NCBI GenBank assembly: GCA_949432885.1 | Contig: CASQXY010000006.1 | Span: forward strand, 25,197 to 89,196 | DNA from: an uncultured bacterium | Lineage (GTDB): Bacteria; Bacillota; Clostridia; Christensenellales; CAG-917 | Length of the DNA: 64,000 nt | Direction of reading: 5' to 3' | Part shown: one piece after another, positions 1 to 8,264 of the stretch | Position numbering within the stretch: the first letter of the stretch is position 1 | Layout: each line of letters begins with the position of its first letter | The notes under the pieces: model-generated | Databases searched by the model: none | What the model saw: only the letters and a program-made list of their open reading frames with translations | Told to the model about the DNA's origin: nothing | Translations under genes and position numbers: made by a program

Positions 1-735
1 CGCTCCCATATCCAGTGCAAACACATGCTTGTCTTTCAGCCCCTCTGGCACGTCTCCTCGCACTATACGCTGTGCGAGTCCTTCGGCAATGGCAGTTTTT
101 CCTACGCCGGGCTCGCCTATAAGCACGGGGTTGTTTTTGGTTTTTCTCGACAGTATCCTTATAACGTTTCTTATCTCGTCGTCTCTGCCGATGACGGGGT
201 CAAGTTTGCCCGTACTCGCTCTTTCCACCAAATCGTAGCCGTATTTGTTTAATACGTCGTAAGTGTCTTCGGGACTGTCATTGGTCACATTCGAGGTTTT
301 AACCTGCGATAATGCTTGTGTAAACCCTTTTTTTGTTACACCTAGCTTTGCAAATGCGGCTTTGAGACCGCGCGTGGGAGAGTCGATAATCGCTTCAAAC
401 AAGTGTTCTACGCTTACGAAATCGTCGCCGTATTTTGCCGCCAGCTTTTCCGCCGCAGAAATTATCAGAGCCGTTTCGTTTGCCATATAAACCTGCGGCG
501 AAACAGTCCCCGTCACTGACGGTAACGCGGAAATCAGTCTGTCTGCTTCTCTTTGTAATTGAGGAGCGTCCACGCCGCATTTTGTCAGCAGCTTGGGTAT
601 AAGTCCGTCTTCGTCGGCAATGAGGGCGTAGGTCAGGTGCTCGGGTAAAAGACTTTGATTATGTCTTTCGAGCGCGAGAGTCTGCGCGCCGTTTACCGCC
701 TCCAACGCTTTTTTCGTAAATTTTTGAGCGTCCAT
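1..735 (-). CDS. clpB: ATP-dependent chaperone ClpB, N-terminal part (truncated by window edge)
   Basis: Reverse-strand translation from ATG at 735 reads [39 protein letters not shown]... to ...[66 protein letters not shown]: Clp N domain plus first AAA+ Walker A. It runs off the left edge, so it is absent from the ORF track. Confidence 0.93.
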   Translation of the reverse strand, partial: MDAQKFTKKALEAVNGAQTLALERHNQSLLPEHLTYALIADEDGLIPKLLTKCGVDAPQLQREADRLISALPSVTGTVSPQVYMANETALIISAAEKLAAKYGDDFVSVEHLFEAIIDSPTRGLKAAFAKLGVTKKGFTQALSQVKTSNVTNDSPEDTYDVLNKYGYDLVERASTGKLDPVIGRDDEIRNVIRILSRKTKNNPVLIGEPGVGKTAIAEGLAQRIVRGDVPEGLKDKHVFALDMGA

Positions 736-756
736 ATTTACCTCTCTTTGCAGATG

Positions 757-783
757 TTAGCAATCTGCTATTAAGACTGCTAA
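757..783 (-). promoter_or_regulatory. CIRCE operator (HrcA site) upstream of clpB
   Basis: TTAGCAATC-N9-GACTGCTAA; consensus TTAGCACTC-N9-GAGTGCTAA (8/9 matches in each arm), exact 9-nt spacer, just downstream of the clpB -10. Confidence 0.85.
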
Positions 784-784
784 C

Positions 785-813
785 AGTATATGGCAGTGAT
801 TGCCAAATGTCAA
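785..813 (-). promoter_or_regulatory. clpB sigma-A-type promoter
   Basis: Reverse strand TTGACA (808-813), 17-nt spacer, TATACT (785-790). Confidence 0.85.
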
Positions 814-1020
814 GCCGTTATGAAAAATTTATGATGTTTTTTCAGCGCTTTTATACTTGGCAAAAGGCAAAAATCGTGTACGCATATATGATAATTGTTA
901 AAAATATTTTAATTTATATACAAATGTATAAAAACATTTGACATTTTTTTTTATAGATTGTAAATACAATAGTGCATATTTAATTTGAAAATAGGCGTAA
1001 AATCGCTATTTAAGGTGGTT

Positions 1021-2898
1021 ATGAAAGAGAAGAATATCAAAACTCCAAGGGCAAAACAGAAGTTTCGCAAGCTGTTTTCCTGCGTAGGGGAATACAAAAC
1101 GGTATCTATACTCACCTCCGTGCTTGTAGCGGTGGAGGTGCTGTTTGAGGTGTTTATTCCCTTGATTATGGCTCAGATAGTAGACGTGGGCATAAAGGGA
1201 GAGGGACTGAGCGAATTTGTTTTCACAATTTCGCTGGGCAGTTTTTCCGTGCCCGTATTCACCATGTACGACAGGATTGCTTTTATCGTCGTGTGCGGCG
1301 CGCTCATGGTCGTAATGGCGCTCATATCCTTGCTGTGCGGCGCGCTTTCGGCGAAATTCGCGGCGACTGCGTCTACCGGCTTTTCCTGCAATCTGCGTAA
1401 AAAGTTGTTCTACAAGGTTGAGAATTTCAGCTTTGCAAACCTTGACAAATTCAACACCGCAAGCCTCGTCACAAGACTTACGACGGACGTGACCAACGTG
1501 CAGACCGCGTTTATGATGGTTATTCGCATTCTGGTGCGCGCGCCGTTTATGCTCATACTCGCAATGTGTATGTCCGTGTCAATCAGCCCGAAGCTGTCGA
1601 TAATCTTCGCGGTGGTGCTTCCCGTGTTGCTTATCGGTATCGGTGTGGGCGCGATGGTCACCTTTCCGCGCTTTGAAAAGATGTTGCGCAAGTACGACGA
1701 TATGAACGAATCCACGCAGGAGAACCTTATCGGCATACGCGCGGTCAAGGCGTTCGTAAGAGAGGATAACGAGGTCAAAAAGTTTAAGAAGGTCAGCGAG
1801 ACGGTGCGTAAGCTGCAATTCAGTGCGGAAAAAATCATAGTTATCATTTTTCCGTTCGTGCAGATACTCGTCTATGCCTGTATAGTCTGCATACTGTATT
1901 TCGGCGGCGCCGACATAATCAATACGCAGGGCATAGGGATGTCCGTAGGCGATTTGACGGCGTTTTTGAGCTACGTGATGCAGATACTTATGTCCGTGAT
2001 GATGGTGGCGATGGTATTTATGACAATCGTTATGTCGCGCGCGTCTATGGATAGAATTGTCGAGGTTCTCGATGAAAAAATCGATATCGAAGACGCGCCA
2101 GATGTAAAGGATATTCTTCCCGAGGACGGAAGTATTGACTTCGACAACGTGGACTTTTCGTATAAAAAGCAGGCGGATGTGCTCAATCTGGAAAATATCG
2201 ATTTACATATTAAGAGCGGTGAGACTATCGGAATAATCGGCGGCACGGGCTCTGCGAAAACTACGCTTGTACAGCTTATCCCAAGACTGTACGATACCTT
2301 TGACGGAAGCGTAAAGGTCGGCGGAGTGGACGTAAAGGATTATAAGATAGAAAACCTGCGTAGCGCGGTAGGTATGGTATTGCAAAAGAACGTGCTGTTT
2401 TCGGGTACCATAAAGCAAAACCTGCTTTGGGGCAATCCAGACGCGACCGACGAGGAAATATATCACGCGGCGCAGGCGGCGCAGGCTCACGATTTTATTA
2501 TGTCTTTCCCGAACGGATATGAAACCGATCTCGGACAGGGCGGCGTAAACGTTTCTGGCGGGCAGAAGCAAAGGCTTTGTATCGCAAGAGCTTTGCTTAA
2601 ACGTCCCAAAATAATGATACTTGACGACTCGACGAGCGCCGTCGATACCGCGACCGACGCGGCTATAAGAGACGGTTTGAGAAAGGAATTTTCGGATACG
2701 ACGGTCATAATAATAGCCCAGCGTATTGCTTCCGTCGAAAATTCGGACAGGATAATAGTTATGAACGACGGCAAAATCGACGCGATAGGTACGCACGACG
2801 AGTTGCTTGCAAGCAATGAAATTTACCGCGACGTATATCAGTCTCAGCAAAAGGGAAAAGCGGAAGAGGAGGTGAGTGAAGATGCCTCAAACGAATAA
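1021..2898 (+). CDS. ABC transporter ATP-binding/permease protein (heterodimeric exporter, degenerate-site subunit)
   Basis: ORF 985..2898; ATG at 1021 preceded by AAGGTGG. TM domain plus NBD with GGTGSAKTTL, NVSGGQKQR, ILDDSTSAVD (Walker-B Glu replaced by Asp). Confidence 0.93.
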   Translation: MKEKNIKTPRAKQKFRKLFSCVGEYKTVSILTSVLVAVEVLFEVFIPLIMAQIVDVGIKGEGLSEFVFTISLGSFSVPVFTMYDRIAFIVVCGALMVVMALISLLCGALSAKFAATASTGFSCNLRKKLFYKVENFSFANLDKFNTASLVTRLTTDVTNVQTAFMMVIRILVRAPFMLILAMCMSVSISPKLSIIFAVVLPVLLIGIGVGAMVTFPRFEKMLRKYDDMNESTQENLIGIRAVKAFVREDNEVKKFKKVSETVRKLQFSAEKIIVIIFPFVQILVYACIVCILYFGGADIINTQGIGMSVGDLTAFLSYVMQILMSVMMVAMVFMTIVMSRASMDRIVEVLDEKIDIEDAPDVKDILPEDGSIDFDNVDFSYKKQADVLNLENIDLHIKSGETIGIIGGTGSAKTTLVQLIPRLYDTFDGSVKVGGVDVKDYKIENLRSAVGMVLQKNVLFSGTIKQNLLWGNPDATDEEIYHAAQAAQAHDFIMSFPNGYETDLGQGGVNVSGGQKQRLCIARALLKRPKIMILDDSTSAVDTATDAAIRDGLRKEFSDTTVIIIAQRIASVENSDRIIVMNDGKIDAIGTHDELLASNEIYRDVYQSQQKGKAEEEVSEDASNE

Positions 2899-4792
2899 AC
2901 ATGCGAATATCAAAGTGCAAAGCCCGATGAAAACGTTCAAGCGTATTTTGAGTTATCTTAAAGGCTACAAACTCAGACTCGCCGTCTCCTTCGTCTGTAT
3001 GATTGCAAACGTGCTTTGCAACGTAGGCGGAATGTTTATGATGTCCGTAATCATCGATAAGTTTATACTTCCTTTGACGGAGGGCACTGCGGTCACGTTC
3101 GGCTCTTTGAGCGGACTCGGTGCGCTCGGCGGCATCGTCGGCATTATGGCGGGCATATTCGCGGTCGGAGCGGGACTCCACTACGTTTACAACTATTTGA
3201 TAGTCAGCATAACGACCACCGTCCTGCAAAACGTAAGAAACGAGATGTTCGAGAAAATGCAGACGTTACCTGTCAGGTATTTCGATACGCATACTCACGG
3301 CGATATAATGAGCCTTTATACCAATGACACGGATACTCTTCGTGAGTTGCTGTCAAACGGTCTGCCTACGATTATAACGAACGTGCTCACCGTTGTAGGT
3401 ATGTTTGTGATGATGCTTGTAATTTCGCCGCTTCTGACGCTTTGCAGCGTGGCAATGCTTGTGCTTATGCTGTTCATAATCAAGTTTATAGCGGGCAGAA
3501 GCGGAAAGTATTTCGTAAAGCAGCAGTATCAGATAGGCGCGCTCAACGGTTATATAGAGGAGCATTTAGACGGACTCAAAGTCGTAAAGGTTTTCTGCCA
3601 CGAGGACGCGGAAAAGACGGAATTCGACTCGTTTAACGGCAATCTCAGAGATGCGTCCAAAAACGCGCATACGTACGCAAACGTGCTTATGCCGATTATG
3701 GGCAATCTTTCCTACGTAAGCTACGCCGTGACGGCGATAGTCGGTACGATACTCGCAATAAACAGCTTCGGAGGAATGAGCTGGGGCGGTCTCGTTACGT
3801 TTATGCAGGCGTCGAGACAGTTCAGCAATCCTCTCGCTCAGATAGCCCAGCAGATGAACGGCGTCCTAATGGCGCTCGCAGGCGCGGAGCGTATATTCGA
3901 GCTTATTGACCAAAAGCCTGAGGAGGACGAGGGCTACGTTACGCTCGTCAACGCGATTGAAGACGAGGACGGAAACCTCAGCGAGACAGAGGACTACACC
4001 GGAGTCTGGGCTTGGAAGCATTTCCATAAGGCGGACGGCACTACAACCTACGTAAAGTGGACGGGCGAAGTGGAATTCGAGGACGTTTCTTTCGGCTATA
4101 CTCCTGAAAAGACGGTGCTCAAAAACGTTACGCTGACAGCATATCCGGGGCAGAAAATAGCGCTCGTTGGGTCTACCGGCGCGGGTAAAACCACGATAAT
4201 AAACCTTGTCACGAGGTTTTATGATATCACGGAAGGCAAAATTCGCTATGACAATATAAATATAAACAAAATCAAAAAAGCGGATTTGCGGCACTCGATG
4301 GCTATGGTCTTGCAGGATACCCATATGTTTACGGGTACAGTCAGCGACAATATCCGCTTCGGCAAGCTCAACGCCACCGACGAAGAGGTCGTGGCGGCGG
4401 CAAAGCTCGCAAACGCGGATTACTTTATAAGACATCTGCCAAACGGCTACGATACGATGATTACGGGCGACGGCGAAAATCTTTCGCAGGGACAGCGGCA
4501 GCTTCTTGCGATTGCGAGAGCCGCGGTTGCCAATCCGCCGGTGCTTATTCTCGACGAGGCGACGTCATCCATTGACACCAGAACTGAGAAACTCATCGAA
4601 AAAGGCATGGACAGGCTTATGCAGGGCAGAACAGTCTTTGTCATTGCGCACCGTCTTTCCACCGTGCGCAACGCCGATATGATTTGCGTACTCGAACACG
4701 GTGAGATTATCGAGCGCGGCAATCATGACGAGCTCATAGCCAAAAGGGGTAAGTATTATCAGTTGTATACGGGAGCTTTTGAACTCGACTAA
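2876..4792 (+). CDS. ABC transporter ATP-binding/permease protein (partner subunit)
   Basis: Overlaps the previous gene. NBD with GSTGAGKTTI, NLSQGQRQLL, LILDEATSSIDT, IAHRLST. Confidence 0.93.
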   Translation: MKMPQTNKHANIKVQSPMKTFKRILSYLKGYKLRLAVSFVCMIANVLCNVGGMFMMSVIIDKFILPLTEGTAVTFGSLSGLGALGGIVGIMAGIFAVGAGLHYVYNYLIVSITTTVLQNVRNEMFEKMQTLPVRYFDTHTHGDIMSLYTNDTDTLRELLSNGLPTIITNVLTVVGMFVMMLVISPLLTLCSVAMLVLMLFIIKFIAGRSGKYFVKQQYQIGALNGYIEEHLDGLKVVKVFCHEDAEKTEFDSFNGNLRDASKNAHTYANVLMPIMGNLSYVSYAVTAIVGTILAINSFGGMSWGGLVTFMQASRQFSNPLAQIAQQMNGVLMALAGAERIFELIDQKPEEDEGYVTLVNAIEDEDGNLSETEDYTGVWAWKHFHKADGTTTYVKWTGEVEFEDVSFGYTPEKTVLKNVTLTAYPGQKIALVGSTGAGKTTIINLVTRFYDITEGKIRYDNININKIKKADLRHSMAMVLQDTHMFTGTVSDNIRFGKLNATDEEVVAAAKLANADYFIRHLPNGYDTMITGDGENLSQGQRQLLAIARAAVANPPVLILDEATSSIDTRTEKLIEKGMDRLMQGRTVFVIAHRLSTVRNADMICVLEHGEIIERGNHDELIAKRGKYYQLYTGAFELD

Positions 4793-4821
4793 AACCGCAC
4801 TATTGAGCGAATAACTGTGTC

Positions 4822-4890
4822 AGAGGCACTTTTGCCGACAGTCATGTATTTCATATACATTAGGCTGTTTGCAAAAGTGCCTCTTTCTTG
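4822..4890 (+). terminator. Long-stem hairpin / probable terminator after the ABC exporter operon
   Basis: AGAGGCACTTTTGC (4822-4835) pairs perfectly with GCAAAAGTGCCTCT (4871-4884); inner ACAG/CTGT and ATGTAT/ATACAT pairings; T-rich tail. Confidence 0.65.
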
Positions 4891-5352
4891 TTCTTCATCT
4901 CAATATCGCGGTTTTTGTAATAATAGATTGACAGGGTATTCATTCAAAATACGCTTATTCGAGGAACTGAACAGGCGCACTCAAAGCGCTTGCACTTAGC
5001 ATAATTGAAATGGAGCATGACGTGCACTTGTTCGAGAGACTATCATAGCGCGTGCAAGGCGCGCGCCAACCCGAGTGCCGAGTTTGACGCTTTGACAAGG
5101 AAGCAAACATTGCTGTTAAAATGGGTACACGCAAAACGTCACTGTTTTGCGGGGAAAGTTTGCGGACGAGTGACATAAACAGAGCTCTATTCTAATCTAT
5201 TCGACCGCCGAGTTCTCCGCGCATAAGCAACGTATACAATAGGCAGAGAAGGTTTCCGCTCCGAGCGGGAGGGGAGCGACCGAAGGGAAGAGATGGGATA
5301 TTTTATTGAAGTAACCGACGTGCTCTTTTGAAGGCATATAATTAACAAAAAA

Positions 5353-5389
5353 TTCATAACCCTACCGCGTATCGCGGTAGGGTTATGAA
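5353..5389 (-). terminator. Intrinsic terminator of the SRP RNA gene
   Basis: Perfect 17-bp stem TTCATAACCCTACCGCG-TAT-CGCGGTAGGGTTATGAA followed on the minus strand by TTTTTTG. Confidence 0.9.
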
Positions 5390-5391
5390 AA

Positions 5392-5657
5392 CCGTGCACC
5401 GTCTCCGACATAGACTACCGAAGCGGTAACGCAGTAGGTGGCTCCTTCAAAGTTTCCCCGTGGCACACGCCAGAATCTGCTTAGTGCTGCTGCGGTCAAG
5501 CCCTGACACGGTTCACAGCATGACGTTGCACGGGACCTTGATATCTACACTCCTTGCCGCGCGCAGCCAACCATAATCTAAGCCTCGGACGGCGTTCGAC
5601 ACTGCTGTTGCGGATTGCAGTTTACAGGGCACCGCAAGCTCCCCGTCTAGCACGGCT
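5392..5657 (-). ncRNA. ffs: Signal recognition particle RNA, large bacterial type (Alu domain present)
   Basis: Reverse complement begins GCCGTGCTAGACGGGGAGCTTGCGGTGCCCTGTAAACTGCAATCCGCAACAGCAGTGTCGAA (Alu domain hallmark) and contains domain IV GTGTCAGGGCTTGACCGCAGCAGCA. About 266 nt, flanked by a promoter and a strong terminator. Ends are approximate. Confidence 0.92.
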
Positions 5658-5662
5658 TACAA

Positions 5663-5691
5663 AGTATATCACTTATATATCCGTTTGGCAA
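5663..5691 (-). promoter_or_regulatory. SRP RNA promoter
   Basis: Reverse strand TTGCCA (5686-5691), 17 nt, TATACT (5663-5668); predicted +1 coincides with the RNA 5' end at about 5657. Confidence 0.8.
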
Positions 5692-5791
5692 GCGTAATTT
5701 GAGTTCGCCGAAAGGCTTAATTTTGTTGCAAAATGACGAAATCTTACGTTTTGTTACAATCTGTTCATCTGAAAGTCTTCAAATCAAAGCA

Positions 5792-5814
5792 AAAAGCGGC
5801 GAATCGCCGCTTTT
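5792..5814 (-). terminator. Intrinsic terminator after the ABC-2 permease gene
   Basis: AAAAGCGGCGA-A-TCGCCGCTTTT symmetric hairpin. Confidence 0.7.
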
Positions 5815-5887
5815 ACAATATACTTTGATATACGCGCAGCGTGCGCATAGTCCGATGCGTTACTCAAAAATATCCTTTTGTTGTAAT

Positions 5888-6700
5888 TTATTTTACGTCC
5901 CGCTTCAAAAACGAAACGAGCCCTATGACAGTTGACAGTACGCCGTAAACTATCGGCATGATGACGACGGCGCAAATGTTCGCGGCGTTGAGGTTATTAA
6001 GCGACGAGGCGAGTTCCGCTTGTTGCATAGGCATAAAGTAGAGCCATTCTGTGTTGATTCCGTTTGTGGCGGCGCCCGTGATGCTGATTATGCTTATGAC
6101 AATGGACAGAGCTATATATGCTCCGATAGACGCGCCCAATGAGCCGCCGCTTGAACGTATCAGAAACGCGAGCATCAGAACTATCGACATAGTTCCTAGG
6201 TTGCAGAGCAGTTGCAGGAAGAAGCAGCGCATAAGCAGACCGAACTGGTATCCGTCAAAATCTATGCCGTAGCCTTTAAACGCCGTAAATATTCCGCAAA
6301 TCAAGAAAGTGTACACCGAGTACGCCGCAATCAAGCACGCAAGACTGAGCCACTTTGAGAAATACAGCTTGACTCTGTTTGCTCCGCGGGATACGAGTAT
6401 GCGCATCGTTCCGTTGGAAAATTCCTTGCCGACAAATATACATGTGATAATAAGGACCAAAAAAGGAACCATGCCGTTCTCGGAATATCCTGCGAGTATA
6501 TTTCTGCCTAAATCCAAAAACGATAGGGTAACCAATGGGTCGTCGCCGCTTGCGTCCGCAATAGTGAGTCCCAGCCAATAAACGCAATACAGCAAAAGCA
6601 GAACGGCAAAGGATACAATCATGCCTATCCAAACGCTTTTGTGTTTTTTGAGTTTGAAAAGGTCGGCTTTAAGCAAGCAAGTCATATCATTGTTCTTCAT
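5888..6700 (-). CDS. ABC-2 type transporter permease
   Basis: 270 aa with six hydrophobic segments, starting MKNNDMTCLLKADLFKLKKHKSVWIGM; paired with the adjacent ATPase. Confidence 0.85.
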   Translation of the reverse strand: MKNNDMTCLLKADLFKLKKHKSVWIGMIVSFAVLLLLYCVYWLGLTIADASGDDPLVTLSFLDLGRNILAGYSENGMVPFLVLIITCIFVGKEFSNGTMRILVSRGANRVKLYFSKWLSLACLIAAYSVYTFLICGIFTAFKGYGIDFDGYQFGLLMRCFFLQLLCNLGTMSIVLMLAFLIRSSGGSLGASIGAYIALSIVISIISITGAATNGINTEWLYFMPMQQAELASSLNNLNAANICAVVIMPIVYGVLSTVIGLVSFLKRDVK

Positions 6701-7610
6701 GTCCGAGCCCTCCCATAAGCGATATGAATGTGGATTCCAAATCCCCTTCGCATTGATTTATGCTAAGAACAGGTACGTTTGCCGCTGAGAACATCTCAGC
6801 AACCTGAGGAATCCCTTTCGACAGGTCGTAAAGAGCAAGCGTGTTGTACGGCATGATTTCAAAGTCATGCGCGTGATAGTTTTCCACAACCACGTTCAAT
6901 GCGATTTTAAGGTCGCCAACGACAACCTTGATATACGGACGGCAAAGTTCTTCCAAGTCGGAATTTCTGAGCTCCTTAACAAGTTTGCCGCCTTCTATAA
7001 CGCCGTAGCATGTGGCGAGTTTGCCTAGCTCCGCCAGCAGGTGGGAGGAGATTAGAATAGTTATCCTCTGTTCACGATTCAAGCGTTGAAGCAGTTCTCT
7101 GACTTCGAAAATACCCGCGGGATCGAGACCGTTGACGGGTTCGTCCAAAACGAGTATTCGAGGCTCGCCGATAAGCGCGATTGCGATTGCCAGACGCTGT
7201 TTCATTCCGAGAGAAAAGTTTTTGACTTTCAGCTTATCGTCCGCGTTAAGTCCGACGGTGTGAAGAAGCTCGCGCAGCTTTGCTTCGTCATATCTGCCGA
7301 ACGCCAGTGCGGCGGCTTTGAGATTGTCCATGGCGGAAAGATGCATAATAAGCGCGGGGCTGTCAATAAGCGACCCGATTTTATGCCTTTCGTATTCAAG
7401 AGCCTGAGAACCTACCGCGCCGTTTATTCTGACCTCTCCGCTATTCGGAAGCACAAGCCCCAGTATCGCGCGAATCAAGGTAGTTTTACCTGCTCCGTTT
7501 CTTCCTACAAGCCCGTAAATATCTGCTTCGCGCACGGTTATACTGACGTCGTCGAGCACCTTTTTGTCGCCGTATGTCTTTGTCAAATGTGTTGTTTCAA
7601 GTACGTTCAT
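6687..7610 (-). CDS. ABC transporter ATP-binding protein (BcrA-like)
   Basis: GRNGAGKTTL, FSLGMKQRLAIAIAL, ILVLDEPVNGLDP; overlaps the downstream permease gene. Confidence 0.92.
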   Translation of the reverse strand: MNVLETTHLTKTYGDKKVLDDVSITVREADIYGLVGRNGAGKTTLIRAILGLVLPNSGEVRINGAVGSQALEYERHKIGSLIDSPALIMHLSAMDNLKAAALAFGRYDEAKLRELLHTVGLNADDKLKVKNFSLGMKQRLAIAIALIGEPRILVLDEPVNGLDPAGIFEVRELLQRLNREQRITILISSHLLAELGKLATCYGVIEGGKLVKELRNSDLEELCRPYIKVVVGDLKIALNVVVENYHAHDFEIMPYNTLALYDLSKGIPQVAEMFSAANVPVLSINQCEGDLESTFISLMGGLGHEEQ

Positions 7611-8022
7611 ACACAGCCTGCCGTGATTTTTTATAGCAGTATTATATCATAAATATATAAATTGTAAATACATAGCAAAGCTCATATTTTGTGATTTTAA
7701 AAATAAAAGCCTTTAAGAAAAATGCATAAAACCGCATATCGTGTTGCATAAGTGCATTATGCTGCATAAAATCAAACATTTTCTATATAAAAACACGTAT
7801 CGTGCGCCTAATAAAATTGAAATACAAATCGTGTATTTATGCCTTTTAAGAGGCATTTCAACTTTATTCAGAGGTATGCTATTTGCAAGCAGAGAATTGA
7901 AGGCGGCTGCCGTTGATAGGTTATTCAAACACGGATATGTTTGCATATAGGCGGAGAATAATATTTTATTTGCGGATAATGTTTGCAAAAATAAAATGCG
8001 CGCTGCGAGGCACGCATTACTT

Positions 8023-8096
8023 TGGAGCGGGCGATGAGAATCGAACTCACGACAAAAGCTTGGGAAGCTCTCGTTTTGCCATTAAACTACGCCCGC
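8023..8096 (-). tRNA. tRNA-Gly(CCC)
   Basis: Reverse complement GCGGGCGTAGTTTAATGGCAAAACGAGAGCTTCCCAAGCTTTTGTCGTGAGTTCGATTCTCATCGCCCGCTCCA folds as a cloverleaf; anticodon loop TTCCCAA; CCA is encoded. Confidence 0.93.
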
Positions 8097-8202
8097 GAAC
8101 ATTCTTTTAGTTCGCATTTGTGCGTTTATTTTATCATATCTCGCGCTTTTGTCAAACAGGTTTTGAAAATTAGCAATATTTTTTCGGGTTACGGCAAAAT
8201 TC

Positions 8203-8231
8203 TTGCGTTTTTTCAGCTTATTGTTTATAAT
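8203..8231 (+). promoter_or_regulatory. ileS promoter
   Basis: TTGCGT, 17 nt, TATAAT; leaves a leader of only about 30 nt. Confidence 0.7.
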
Positions 8232-8264
8232 TAGTAAATCTTATTAAGAATACCCGAAGAGGTC

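Noticed and set aside
5187-5411. 74-aa minus-strand ORF
   Set aside because: Overlaps the SRP RNA 3' end and its terminator; not coding.
7713-7988. 91-aa minus-strand and 69-aa plus-strand ORFs between the BcrA-like gene and tRNA-Gly
   Set aside because: AT-rich, no SD, no domain; repeated TGCATAA words noted but no clear function. A degraded gene fragment cannot be excluded.
8022-8234. Plus-strand ORF containing ERAMRIELTTKAWEALVLPLNYARE
   Set aside because: Read-through of the tRNA-Gly complement, a classic spurious ORF.
8097-8264. T-box riboswitch before ileS
   Set aside because: Promoter TATAAT lies at 8226-8231, leaving too short a leader; no T-box core sequence seen.
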